43,223 nucleotides of DNA from Syntrophaceae bacterium UBA5761 (GTDB taxonomy: Bacteria; Desulfobacterota; Syntrophia; Syntrophales; UBA4778). This document shows positions 33,605 to 42,066 of the stretch, piece by piece (position 1 is the stretch's first letter; every line of letters begins with the position of its first letter). The notes under the pieces are model-generated. The model worked only from the letters and a program-made list of their open reading frames with translations, searched no databases and was not told the origin of the DNA. The stretch spans positions 3,043 to 46,265 of the forward strand of contig DIEZ01000001.1 of assembly GCA_002418885.1 (NCBI GenBank), in the 5' to 3' direction. Position numbers and translations under genes: made by a program.

Positions 33605-34321
33605 ATGCGCCTGGGTATCGTCGCGGCGATGGCCGATGAGGCTCGTATCCTTTCAGAGTCAAAGGAGCCAGCCGATCCCCGGGGGGAAGTCCTGATTCGC
33701 GGGACCGCATTGCTAAAGCTCTCGGGAATGGGTCCAGAGAACGCCCGCTCGGCTACCAGAAGGCTCATCGATCAAGGGGTGTCGGCGCTCGTCAGCTGGG
33801 GGATAGCGGGCGGGCTGAACCCTACCCTTTACGCGGGTTGTCTGATCATCCCCAGGAACGTCATAGCAGCCGACGGCAGTGTTTATCCAACCGACACTGC
33901 GTGGAGAGAACGACTTTCCGGCAGTCTCGCTGCCCGCGTCGCCGTGAATGACGGGGACCTGGCCGAATGCGACTCCATCATCGCAGACAAGCCGAAAAAG
34001 CTCAAGATTCTCGCCCAGACGGGCGCGGCAGGGATCGATATGGAGAGTGCAGCTGTCGCAAGAGAGGCCGTGAAGGCCGGCATTCCCTTTCTGGCGGTGA
34101 GGGCAATAGCCGACACTTTGGAAGCTCCGGTACCTGTAAGCGCCCTGGAATCCATAGATGCGTTTGGAAGGGTGCGTCTGTTCAGACTGATGCTGCGCCT
34201 GGTCTCGCGGCCCGGGGAGATCGCTGGTCTCATCAGGCTGGGGAAAAATTACCGGGCAGCACTAAAGGCATTGCAAGTCGCAGCGGTTGTGGAAGGAAAC
34301 GTGCTTTGTTTCACAGAATAA
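33605..34321 (+). CDS. hpnG: Hopanoid-associated phosphorylase HpnG
   Basis: A 238-residue nucleoside phosphorylase-like protein: MRLGIVAAMADEARIL, LVSWGIAGGLNPTLYAGCLI and, near the end, GIDMESAAVAREAVKAGIPF with the Met-Glu sugar-binding motif of the PNP/UDP family. In studied bacteria HpnG releases adenine from adenosylhopane to give ribosylhopane or its phosphate, in the extended side-chain pathway. It begins 12 bases after shc. Its substrate producer HpnH (radical SAM) is not in this window. Confidence 0.9.
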   Translation: MRLGIVAAMADEARILSESKEPADPRGEVLIRGTALLKLSGMGPENARSATRRLIDQGVSALVSWGIAGGLNPTLYAGCLIIPRNVIAADGSVYPTDTAWRERLSGSLAARVAVNDGDLAECDSIIADKPKKLKILAQTGAAGIDMESAAVAREAVKAGIPFLAVRAIADTLEAPVPVSALESIDAFGRVRLFRLMLRLVSRPGEIAGLIRLGKNYRAALKALQVAAVVEGNVLCFTE

Positions 34322-34349
34322 CCCATCGACATCGCAGGGACCGGGATTT

Positions 34350-35345
34350 ATGAAGACCCTGATAACGGGGGCGACGGGCTTCATCGGGTCGGCCGTGTTG
34401 AGAAAACTGGTATCTGCGGGACACGAAGTGCGGGCTCTGGTCAGGCCGCAAAGCGACCGACGGAACCTCCAGGGGCTGCCGGTCGAGGTGGTTCATGGGG
34501 ACCTGCGGGACTGTTCATCGCTGGAGAAGGCCGTCAAGGGATGCTCGGTACTGTTCCATGTTGCCGCCGATTACCGGTTCTGGGTGCCCCACCCCGACGA
34601 ACTGTACGAGGTCAATGTCACCGGGAGCCGCAATATCGTCCTCGCCGCGGCCGACGCAGGAGTGGAAAGGATAGTTTACACGAGCAGCGTCGCCGTACTG
34701 GGCTCGAACAAAGACGAAAGTCCCGCCGATGAGGAAACCCCCGTCACCCTTGCCGACATGATCGGCCACTACAAGCGTTCGAAGTTCCTGGCCGAGGCCG
34801 AAACAAGAGAACTGGTCAAGAGCCGCGGCCTCCCTGTCGTCATCGTCAATCCTTCCACGGTGGTGGGACCGAGGGATATAAAGCCGACGCCGTCGGGGCG
34901 CATGATCATAGACGCAGCTTCCGGGCGCATGCCCGCTTACGTGGATACGGGCCTGAATTTCGTGCACGTAGAAGACGTGGCGGAGGGCCACCTCCTGGCA
35001 CTGGAACGGGGCAGAGTCGGCGAGCGGTACATCCTGGGCGGCGCCAACCTGACCTTGAAAGAGGCCCTCTCCGAGATCGCCGAGATCGCCGGCCGCAAGC
35101 CTCCCCGGATACGCCTGCCCCACAACCTTGTCCTGGCGGTTGCCGCGATCGCGGAAGCCTGGTCCAGGGTCAGCGGCAAAGAGCCCTGGGTCAACCTGAC
35201 GAGCGTCCGCCTCGCCCGCAAGAAAATGTATTTCTCGACGGAAAAGGCACAGCTGGAGCTTGGTTACCGGCCGAGGCCGATCAGGGAGGCCTTCCGCGAT
35301 GCCATCGACTGGTACCGGCAACACGGTTACATCGATGGAGCTTGA
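34350..35345 (+). CDS. hpnA: Hopanoid-associated sugar epimerase HpnA
   Basis: A 331-residue NAD-dependent epimerase/dehydratase-family protein. The cofactor motif is LITGATGFIGSAVLRKL, VTGSRNIVLAAADAGVERIV and TSSVAVLGSNKD follow, and the catalytic YxxxK is in GHYKRSKFLAEAE. This extended SDR is characteristic of hopanoid loci; its precise substrate is not settled. The ATG at 34350 starts the conserved region; a longer open frame upstream is not supported. It overlaps the next gene by 11 bases. Confidence 0.9.
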   Translation: MKTLITGATGFIGSAVLRKLVSAGHEVRALVRPQSDRRNLQGLPVEVVHGDLRDCSSLEKAVKGCSVLFHVAADYRFWVPHPDELYEVNVTGSRNIVLAAADAGVERIVYTSSVAVLGSNKDESPADEETPVTLADMIGHYKRSKFLAEAETRELVKSRGLPVVIVNPSTVVGPRDIKPTPSGRMIIDAASGRMPAYVDTGLNFVHVEDVAEGHLLALERGRVGERYILGGANLTLKEALSEIAEIAGRKPPRIRLPHNLVLAVAAIAEAWSRVSGKEPWVNLTSVRLARKKMYFSTEKAQLELGYRPRPIREAFRDAIDWYRQHGYIDGA

Positions 35346-36492
35346 CTTTCTCCAGTGGATACTCCTGGCTCCCGTCATTGTAGGGTCAGTCTACGGGTTT
35401 CTCTGTTTTCTCACGATGCGACGTTTTCAGGCCCATGCCTCAGAGAGGGTCGAGGCGCCGCCCGGCGGCTGGCCAGGCGTGACTATCCTGAAGCCGATCT
35501 GCGGGCTCGACAAGGGCCTCGAAGAGAACCTGCGGAGCACCTGCTCGCAGGATTACCCCGAGTACCAGGTCGTCCTGTCCGCCCAGGATGAGAATGACCC
35601 CGCTATCCCGGTCATGCAGAAGATTCGGCAGGAGTTCCCGGAGAGGGTCGACCTGGTCATCGAAAATACCGTGGTGGGTTTGAACGGCAAGGTCAACAAC
35701 CTCACCGGGGCGCTGCGCCATGCAAGGCACGATGTATTGGTGATAAGCGACAGCGACACCCGGCTCGGCCGCGACTACCTGAAGAGGATCGTTGCGCCCC
35801 TCGCAGACCGGAAAATCGGCTACGTCTGCACCCCATACAAGGCAACCACGGCCGGTCGATGGTATGAAAAACTGTGTCTCCTCTCCTTCAATGCCGACTT
35901 CGTTCCCGGCGTCATCTTCGCTTACGTGACCGGGGCCGCGAAATTTTGCCTGGGGTCGTCGGTCGCGGTAAGGCGGGAAGACCTGGCGAGTATCGGAGGA
36001 TTTGAGGGTCTCTCCGAATACCTGGCTGAGGATTACGAGATGGGCCGACGTCTCCTGGACAACGGAAAGCGGATGGTCCTTGTCCCTTACTGGGTGGAAA
36101 TACTGATGGACGTCAAGGGCGCGGCCCAATGGTGGAACTACCAGGTCTTATGGGACCAGAAGACGAGGGCGGCCGACCCCGTCGGTTTCTTTTCCACCGT
36201 CGTGACCCGCTCCGTGCCCTTCGCAGTCCTTCTGGCGGCTTACCGGTTGGCGGACTGGCCGGGGATAGCGATCTTGGGCCTGGCTGTTCTCCTCCGCCTG
36301 GCCGGCGCGGCGGCGATACTGAAGTGGGAAATAAAGGATATAGAAGGACTGAGGGCGCTGTGGCTTCTTCCGGTTAGGGATGTGGCGGCGCTTGCTTCCT
36401 GGGCCGTCGCCCTGACGAAAAGGACCGTGGTCTGGCGTAATGCCTGTCTTACGCTCAGAAGGGACGGCAGGCTGGCGAGGAGGGAGTCGTGA
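35335..36492 (+). CDS. hpnI: Hopanoid glycosyltransferase HpnI
   Basis: A 385-residue inner-membrane GT2 enzyme resembling ceramide glucosyltransferases. One N-terminal helix (ILLAPVIVGSVYGFLCFL) precedes the catalytic domain with ILKPICGLDKGLEENL, VISDSDTRLG (DxD region) and LAEDYEMGRRLL; membrane helices follow at the C-terminus (AILGLAVLLRLAGAAAIL). In known pathways HpnI adds an N-acetylglucosamine to bacteriohopanetetrol, which HpnK then deacetylates. The gene overlaps both neighbours by a few bases, a tightly coupled arrangement. Confidence 0.9.
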   Translation: MELDFLQWILLAPVIVGSVYGFLCFLTMRRFQAHASERVEAPPGGWPGVTILKPICGLDKGLEENLRSTCSQDYPEYQVVLSAQDENDPAIPVMQKIRQEFPERVDLVIENTVVGLNGKVNNLTGALRHARHDVLVISDSDTRLGRDYLKRIVAPLADRKIGYVCTPYKATTAGRWYEKLCLLSFNADFVPGVIFAYVTGAAKFCLGSSVAVRREDLASIGGFEGLSEYLAEDYEMGRRLLDNGKRMVLVPYWVEILMDVKGAAQWWNYQVLWDQKTRAADPVGFFSTVVTRSVPFAVLLAAYRLADWPGIAILGLAVLLRLAGAAAILKWEIKDIEGLRALWLLPVRDVAALASWAVALTKRTVVWRNACLTLRRDGRLARRES

Positions 36493-37340
36493 GGGCGCTA
36501 ATCATCACCGCCGACGACTTCGGCTTTTCCCCGGCAGTGAACGAGGCGGTCGAGGAAGCTAATGTAAATGGCGTGTTAGGTACAGCCAGCCTGATGGTCG
36601 GGGCGGAAGAAGCGACGGACGCAGCGGAAAGAGCGCTACGCCTGCCGAACCTCAAGGTAGGACTGCACATCGTCCTCACCGGAAGCCGACCCGTTTCGCC
36701 CCCTTCTGCGATCCCCGATCTGGTCGGGCCGGACGGCAGGCTCTCCTCGCGGCTCTTCGAATCGGGTGTCCGGTTTTTTTTTCGCCCGGGCGTCCGCCGG
36801 CAACTGGAACGGGAGATCCGCGCCCAGTTCGAGCTTTTTCGAGAAACCGGGCTTGCGCTCGACCACGCTAACTGTCATAAACACATGCATCTCCATCCCA
36901 CCGTCGCCGACCTCGTGCTGAAGGTCGGGGCGGAATACGGGTTGAAAGCCCTCCGGCTTCCCTACGAGCCCGCAAGGTCATGGTCGGTTTCCTGCTCTGC
37001 CGGGAAGATAGCCTCCTGGCTTTTTCTCCTTCCCTGGGTGGGCCTGCTGAGAAGAAAAATCCGGGAGGCGGGAGTGCAATCGAACGACTTCGTCTTCGGG
37101 CTGGGCGACACCGGCTCGATGGGGCTGCAAAAGGTCCTGCGCTTTCTGGATTGCCTGCCCCCCGGGGTGACGGAGATGTATTTCCATCCCGCCGTCCGCT
37201 CCTGCCCGGAACTAAGCAGAGAGTCGGGCCACAGCCGGCATGTCCTGGAATTTGCCGCCCTGGTCGACCCCACCTTCCGCCGGGCGCTTACCGCCGCGAA
37301 AATCCGGCGGATCAGTTTTTGCGACCTGCCGCTCAGATGA
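36489..37340 (+). CDS. hpnK: Hopanoid-associated deacetylase HpnK
   Basis: A 283-residue YdjC-family deacetylase: MRALIITADDFGFSPAVNEA contains the metal-binding Asp pair, and LDHANCHKHMHLHPTVADLV carries the His ligands. It starts with GTG overlapping the hpnI stop codon and preceded by AGGAGG. HpnK removes the acetyl group from the GlcNAc-bacteriohopanetetrol made by HpnI. The next step toward the cyclitol ether is HpnJ, not present here. A 147-base interval separates it from hpnB. Confidence 0.9.
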   Translation: MRALIITADDFGFSPAVNEAVEEANVNGVLGTASLMVGAEEATDAAERALRLPNLKVGLHIVLTGSRPVSPPSAIPDLVGPDGRLSSRLFESGVRFFFRPGVRRQLEREIRAQFELFRETGLALDHANCHKHMHLHPTVADLVLKVGAEYGLKALRLPYEPARSWSVSCSAGKIASWLFLLPWVGLLRRKIREAGVQSNDFVFGLGDTGSMGLQKVLRFLDCLPPGVTEMYFHPAVRSCPELSRESGHSRHVLEFAALVDPTFRRALTAAKIRRISFCDLPLR

Positions 37341-37487
37341 ATCCGGGAGCACAGCTGAAGAAACCCAGCAAAACTCTTTCCCTTCACCCGCCCGCTGTAA
37401 GTGCAATCTATCTTGAAATCATTAAATAATCTCTAACGAATCACCTTGACATTCACCATACCTCCGGCTAACATCTGGGTCGTAACA

Positions 37488-38600
37488 ATGGAATGGACAT
37501 ATCTAGCTCTGATTAGCGCAGCGCTCTGGTTCGGCATCCTTGTTTCGCCTTGGCGTCCCTGGGGTACAGGCGAGGTTCTGGACGCCGACATTCCCTCGTT
37601 TGATGAGGATCTCAGTGATATAACGGTCGTTATTCCCGCCCGGAATGAAGCGGGACTGATTGCGGCCACTCTTTCCGCATTAGAGACCCAGGGGAAACGA
37701 CTCAAGGTCATCCTGGTGGATGACCAATCGACAGATGGGACGCCTCAAATAGCCCGCCGGACGATGGGTCGGAATCTGCGGATCGTCTCGGGTAAACCTC
37801 TACCGGCAGGCTGGACAGGCAAACTCTGGGCTGTCGAGCAAGGATTCAGCCATGTCCAGACGCCGCTGACCTTGCTCCTCGACGCCGATATCGAGCTGCA
37901 ACCGGGCATTCTTGTTGCGCTTCGAAAAAAGATGGCCGAAGAGGGCATCCAGTTTATCTCTCTTATGGCTGCCCTGCGCATGAAAAACTTCTCGGAACGA
38001 TTACTCATGCCGGCCTTCATCTATTTCTTCAAGCTCCTCTACCCCTTCAGTCTTTCCAATTCCAGTTCCTCCGGAGTGGCTGCCGCTGCCGGCGGCTGCA
38101 TCCTGTTGGAAACCCGCCTGCTCGACGCTATCGGCGGCTTCCAGGCCTTGCGGGGCAAGCTGATCGACGATTGCGCCCTTGCCAAACGGGTCAAGGCCCA
38201 TGGTTTTCGCACCTGGGTCGGCATCACGCATTCTGCGCGAAGTTTACGCCCATACGACCATCCGAGGGCGATTTGGAACATGGTAGCCCGCTCTGCCTTC
38301 ACACAGCTTCGCTACTCCTTTTTCTTGCTGCTTTTGTGCACAGTCTTGATGATAACAGCGTTCTGGCTGCCGGTTGCGGGTTTGTTTTTCCCGTCGACCA
38401 CGGCCAGGGTCGTTTCCGTTGCCTCTCTTGGGGTCATGGCCCTAAGTTATCTGCCGACGCTCACGTTCTATGGAGTGCCCAAAACCTTTGCCGCGGCCAT
38501 GCCTCTGATCGGTACTTCTTACCTTGCCATGACATGGACATCGGCAATCCGTTTCTGGGGGAAAGAAGGCGCCGAGTGGAAGGGGCGATTCTACAGATAA
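37488..38600 (+). CDS. hpnB: Hopene-associated glycosyltransferase HpnB
   Basis: A 370-residue GT2 family protein. It starts with a helix (TYLALISAALWFGILVSPW), continues with VVIPARNEAGLIAATLSALE, LLLDADIELQPG (DxD) and KLIDDCALAKRVKAHG, and ends with three or four membrane helices. HpnB marks hopanoid clusters; its acceptor and sugar are not established. The ATG at 37488 is chosen; a TTG 42 bases earlier extends the frame but adds no conserved sequence. It is separated from hpnK by a longer gap than the other genes of the run and may have its own promoter. Confidence 0.9.
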   Translation: MEWTYLALISAALWFGILVSPWRPWGTGEVLDADIPSFDEDLSDITVVIPARNEAGLIAATLSALETQGKRLKVILVDDQSTDGTPQIARRTMGRNLRIVSGKPLPAGWTGKLWAVEQGFSHVQTPLTLLLDADIELQPGILVALRKKMAEEGIQFISLMAALRMKNFSERLLMPAFIYFFKLLYPFSLSNSSSSGVAAAAGGCILLETRLLDAIGGFQALRGKLIDDCALAKRVKAHGFRTWVGITHSARSLRPYDHPRAIWNMVARSAFTQLRYSFFLLLLCTVLMITAFWLPVAGLFFPSTTARVVSVASLGVMALSYLPTLTFYGVPKTFAAAMPLIGTSYLAMTWTSAIRFWGKEGAEWKGRFYR

Positions 38601-38634
38601 ACGCTTCACGCCGGGAATATTAAGGATTGTTGGC

Positions 38635-38820
38635 GTGAATTTTCCACGTCATGTTACGCAGCGTGGTGTCCGGGTACCTGGGCATTTTTTCATGATGACG
38701 AGGATCAGCGCCATTTGCTCGAGTCAACTCAAGACAGCGATGCCTTGCCGGAGATTGAAAAGAGCAACACGAACGGGAAGACCGGCGGGAGAACATGATT
38801 TCGTGACAAAAGATGGGAGG
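38635..38820 (+). pseudogene. Degenerate REP-associated tyrosine (IS200/Y1-type) transposase remnant
   Basis: Family pieces occur in two frames. Starting with GTG at 38635 one frame reads NFPRHVTQRGVRVPG, like the HVTQRG start of Y1 transposases. A shifted frame then reads FFHDDEDQRHLLES, matching the next family block. The first frame resumes with RLKRATRTGRPAGEHDFVTK, resembling the C-terminal end. The middle, with the His-hydrophobic-His site and catalytic Tyr, is missing. It is therefore a non-functional relic. The remainder of 38601-38974 holds no other recognisable gene. Confidence 0.7.
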
Positions 38821-38974
38821 CGGGTCCGCTATTCGATCTGTGGCATGGCGACCAAAGACGATATAAAGGTCGGAGCGGACAAGACTCTCCACTTGACGGC
38901 TATTCCGCCGACGCTCCGTAACAGCAGGTGATATTGGCAGCTGGGGACAGATAAAATCATAAGGAGAAAAACGA

Positions 38975-39904
38975 ATGGCCATCCCGGATTATCAGAGCTT
39001 GATGTTGCCGCTTCTTCGGTTTGCGGCGAAAAAAGGAACTGAAGCATCGACAAGTGAGGCCGTCGAAGCCTTGGCCGCGGAATTGGGCCTTTCCGACGAA
39101 GACCTCAAGGAAATGCTCCCAAGCGGGATACAGTCAACCTTTGTTAACCGCGTCGGGTGGGCATCGACGTACATGAAAAAGGCAGGGCTCCTTGAAGCGA
39201 CACGCAGAGGATTTTATCGAATCACCGACCGGGGAAGAGACCTCCTCAAAAAGCAACCCGAGGCCATCAATGTAAAACTCCTCAAGCAATATCCCGAGTT
39301 CCTCGAATTTCAAAGGCTCAAAGGGACAAGAGGTGGCGATAAGGCAACCGAGCCCAAAGGGACATCTGACCTTTCAGCAATTACTCCGTCAGAGGCCTTG
39401 GAATCTGCCTATGAAAACCTCCGGGACGAATTGGCCGGTGAATTGCTCGGCAGGCTCAAGAAAATATCCCCGTCCTTTTTCGAGCGCGTCGTCGTGGAAC
39501 TGCTTGTCAAAATGGGTTACGGCGGTTCGCGTGCCGACGCTGGTAAGGCCATCGGCCGGAGTGGCGATGGCGGAGTAGATGGGATCATAAAAGAGGATAA
39601 ACTCGGCCTCGACGTCGTCTATATTCAGGCCAAGCGATGGGATAACAACCCGGTCGGTCGCCCTGATGTCATGCAGTTTGCGGGTGCCCTCCAGGCCCAA
39701 AGAGCAACTAAGGGCATTTTCATCACTACTTCCAGATTCACTGATGATGCGCGAAGCTATGTTTCCCAGATCGGCAGCAAGATCGTTCTTATTGACGGCG
39801 AACAACTTACAAATCTGATGATCGAGTATGATGTCGGCGTATCCACCGTTTCGTTGTATCCGGTCAAAAAGGTCGACGGCGATTATTTCGAAGAAAACAT
39901 CTAA
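38975..39904 (+). CDS. mrr: Mrr-type (type IV) restriction endonuclease
   Basis: A 309-residue protein. Residues 5-95 form the Mrr N-terminal winged-helix domain (MAIPDYQSLMLPLLRFAAKK); residues 165-290 form the Mrr catalytic domain of the PD-(D/E)xK fold, with SFFERVVVELLVKMGYGGSR, GDGGVDGIIKED (catalytic Asp) and VVYIQAKRWD (Q-x-K). It would cut modified foreign DNA. AAGGAG lies eight bases before the ATG. No methyltransferase is beside it, consistent with a modification-dependent enzyme. It appears intact although surrounded by decayed genes. Confidence 0.92.
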   Translation: MAIPDYQSLMLPLLRFAAKKGTEASTSEAVEALAAELGLSDEDLKEMLPSGIQSTFVNRVGWASTYMKKAGLLEATRRGFYRITDRGRDLLKKQPEAINVKLLKQYPEFLEFQRLKGTRGGDKATEPKGTSDLSAITPSEALESAYENLRDELAGELLGRLKKISPSFFERVVVELLVKMGYGGSRADAGKAIGRSGDGGVDGIIKEDKLGLDVVYIQAKRWDNNPVGRPDVMQFAGALQAQRATKGIFITTSRFTDDARSYVSQIGSKIVLIDGEQLTNLMIEYDVGVSTVSLYPVKKVDGDYFEENI

Positions 39905-39955
39905 CACCGCGTCAACCCGGACCGGCAATTTCGCATTGCTCCATCCCGCCCCTCA

Positions 39956-40438
39956 TCACAAAAGCCCCCGAGATTTCATACACTCCCGGCACCAGGGCGT
40001 ATAGCCGCACTGCCCCCGACAGTGCTCGTATTCGAGGGGGTCATACCCGATGAGCCGGTAGATTCGCTTCAGGTACTCGTCCCGGTCCAGCGTATCTATG
40101 GCGATGACCTCTTCCGGACAGACCGCCGTCCGGTCTTCGGTGAGGATGCTGTCGACCATCTGCTCGGCGTGAAGGGATATCCCCTCCCCGCCCAGGAAGC
40201 GCCGGGCCAGCCAAGAGGCCACCCGGGCCGTCACGGCGGTCACAAGCCCTGAATAAGCAATCAGCCTCGCCGCCGCCAGTCCGACGACTCTGTCGTGGAG
40301 GAGGCAATTCCGGTGCCTGCCCCGAAATATGTCCAGCCATTCCGCCAGGGGCTTGAGGCCCGGTTCGCGGGACATGAAAACCCGCTCCTCCCCGCAAAAC
40401 ATAGCCAGCGAATAGCTCCCGAAATCAGGCGCCGTCAT
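39956..40438 (-). CDS. DUF1893 domain protein
   Basis: A 160-residue protein. The DUF1893 core covers about residues 14-115 (VFMSREPGLKPLAEWLDIFR, VVGLAAARLIAYSGL, ISLHAEQMVDSIL), a fold related to cytidine deaminases. The C-terminus adds CRGQCGYTPWCRECMKSRGL, four cysteines that could bind metal and are not part of the core domain. Function is unknown. GAGG precedes the ATG. It converges on the mrr gene. Confidence 0.8.
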   Translation of the reverse strand: MTAPDFGSYSLAMFCGEERVFMSREPGLKPLAEWLDIFRGRHRNCLLHDRVVGLAAARLIAYSGLVTAVTARVASWLARRFLGGEGISLHAEQMVDSILTEDRTAVCPEEVIAIDTLDRDEYLKRIYRLIGYDPLEYEHCRGQCGYTPWCRECMKSRGLL

Positions 40439-40596
40439 CGACGCCTCGCCGGGGCGGAAATTGACCCGCGGGGGGGGGAAGAGAGACGCCTCCGGGGCCG
40501 GGTTGCCAATGAAGGCCGCGTCGCGGTGGTGGGACCGCGACCGCGGCCGGGAGCGAATCTTTTTTCATCCATCAGTGACCCTTCTTTCGATAGGTG

Positions 40597-40656
40597 ACGC
40601 CTTCTGCAGCAGGCGTATCATCCCGGATCTGTATTTGCCTGTAGCGCAATACGCCT
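40597..40656. repeat. Nested inverted repeats in a gene-free stretch
   Basis: In the 510-base gene-free interval 40439-40948, ACGCCT (40597-40602) faces AGGCGT (40611-40616), forming a near-perfect 20-base palindrome around CTGCAG; the same AGGCGTAT (40611-40618) is again matched by ATACGCCT (40649-40656). Another pair (TGACGG / CCGTCA) occurs at 40735-40762, and a run of nine G lies near 40475. I see no gene here; it could be remnant mobile DNA or the control region of the next gene. Confidence 0.35.
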
Positions 40657-40948
40657 GAAAAGGTCAACTGGAAACAGATACCTGCGGCTGGTATGCCCAC
40701 ATGAATGGCGACGGCGAGAAACATTGCCGGATACTGACGGTGTCGGACGATGACGACCGTCACAGGCGAAGTTTTTGCGTTCGACGGCCTCTCTCGGCAT
40801 CGCATCCTACCACAGTTGTATGTAGACGTATTCATTGACATAAATTAGTATTGAACAGACGTGATTTTATGCTAACCTGCAGGGAGAATAATCGGTGTAC
40901 GATTCGGCTTCCGTAAAGACGCGGGAAAGAAAGGAAAGGGTGCAGCCT

Positions 40949-42052
40949 ATGACTGACAATAACGCGGCCATAAGCTCGAGGCTTGCCGACCGGGAAACCC
41001 TGATTCTGGATGTGCAGGGACCGCTGAATAGCGCCTGCGGAAAAGCCCTGGCGCGGTCATTTGCCGAAAATGAACGAAGGAAGATATCAAAATGTCCTTT
41101 GGAATTTCCGCCTTCTCGACCACATGGATTCAGAAGGAGCAATCCTCCTGCTTGTCAATGCCGCCGTTCTTGAGCAAAAAAAGATCGGGCTGGCAGCCTG
41201 CCATCTCTCCGCGCCTCTCAGGGACGTCTTTCGCCTGACATCTCTCGATGCGGCCATGGAGATCTTCGACACGGAATCGGAGGCATTGGAGAGACTTCCT
41301 TTTAGAATCAGAATCAGCCCCCGGGACCCTGCATTTCCTGCATACACGGGACCTCCCGTTCCCGGCTGGGCAAGAAGTGTCGAACACGTCGCTATCGGCG
41401 CCGTTCCGGTGGAGGCGATGAACGTCAATGTCAACGGCAGAAAAGTAACCAGCCCCGTCAATGGCTTCGGCCGCCTTTGGGAAAAGAAGTACTGTATCAA
41501 GACCAAAAATGAAGCTATGGCGCCGCAAACGATCATTGCCCTCTGGCGCAGAGAGTTCCCGAATTTCTGGCCAAAAGGCAACAGGCTGTTCACCTCCGGC
41601 GGCGGCCCTATCGCCCCCGGCGCAACGGCGCTTCTGAATCTCAGTCTGGGGGGGCCGATGGTTATGGCAACCGGCATCATCGTGATCTACGCCGATGACC
41701 ACTCCTTTTGCTTCTCCACGGTCCGGGGCACATGCTCCACGGCTGGATAAACTTCAGCAGCTTTCGCGCGGACGGCGGAACGATCATTCAGGTGCATCCG
41801 GTCTTCCGCGCCTCCGACCCCGTCATGGAGGTCGGTTTTCGGTTGGGTGCGTCGCGACGGGAGGATCAATTCTGGCATCGGACGCTCGACAATCTTGCCT
41901 CGCGCCTTGGCGTCGAAGCCGGAGTCGAACAGCGCAATGTGCTGATCGACCCTCATGTCCGGTGGCGCCAAGCGCAAAATGTCCGGTATTGCGGCGCTAT
42001 CGGGTCTTCACTGTATCTGCTTCCGTATTGGCTGCGGCGAATTTTCCCTTAA
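40949..42052 (+). pseudogene. STAS-domain gene with unknown C-terminal domain, broken by two frameshifts
   Basis: The first frame (ATG 40949) gives RLADRETLILDVQGPLNSAC, the start of an anti-sigma-antagonist STAS domain. Around 41080-41095 the reading must shift to NVLWNFRLLDHMDSEGAILL to continue the domain (D-S-E-G at the usual DSSG position). A second domain follows: NVNGRKVTSPVNGFGRLWEK and GGGPIAPGATALLNLSLGGP. It ends prematurely after FCFSTVRG, while from about 41720 another frame continues seamlessly (GHMLHGWINFSSFRADGGTI, EDQFWHRTLDNLASRLGVEA) to 42052. The second domain was not identified. The single-base shifts lie near A and G runs, so sequencing error cannot be excluded. Confidence 0.7.
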
Positions 42053-42066
42053 GAGCTGTCAAGAAA

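Noticed and set aside
40572..40841. Minus-strand frame of 89 codons in the gene-free stretch
   Set aside because: No ribosome site, no homology recognised and Arg/Ser-rich random-like composition.
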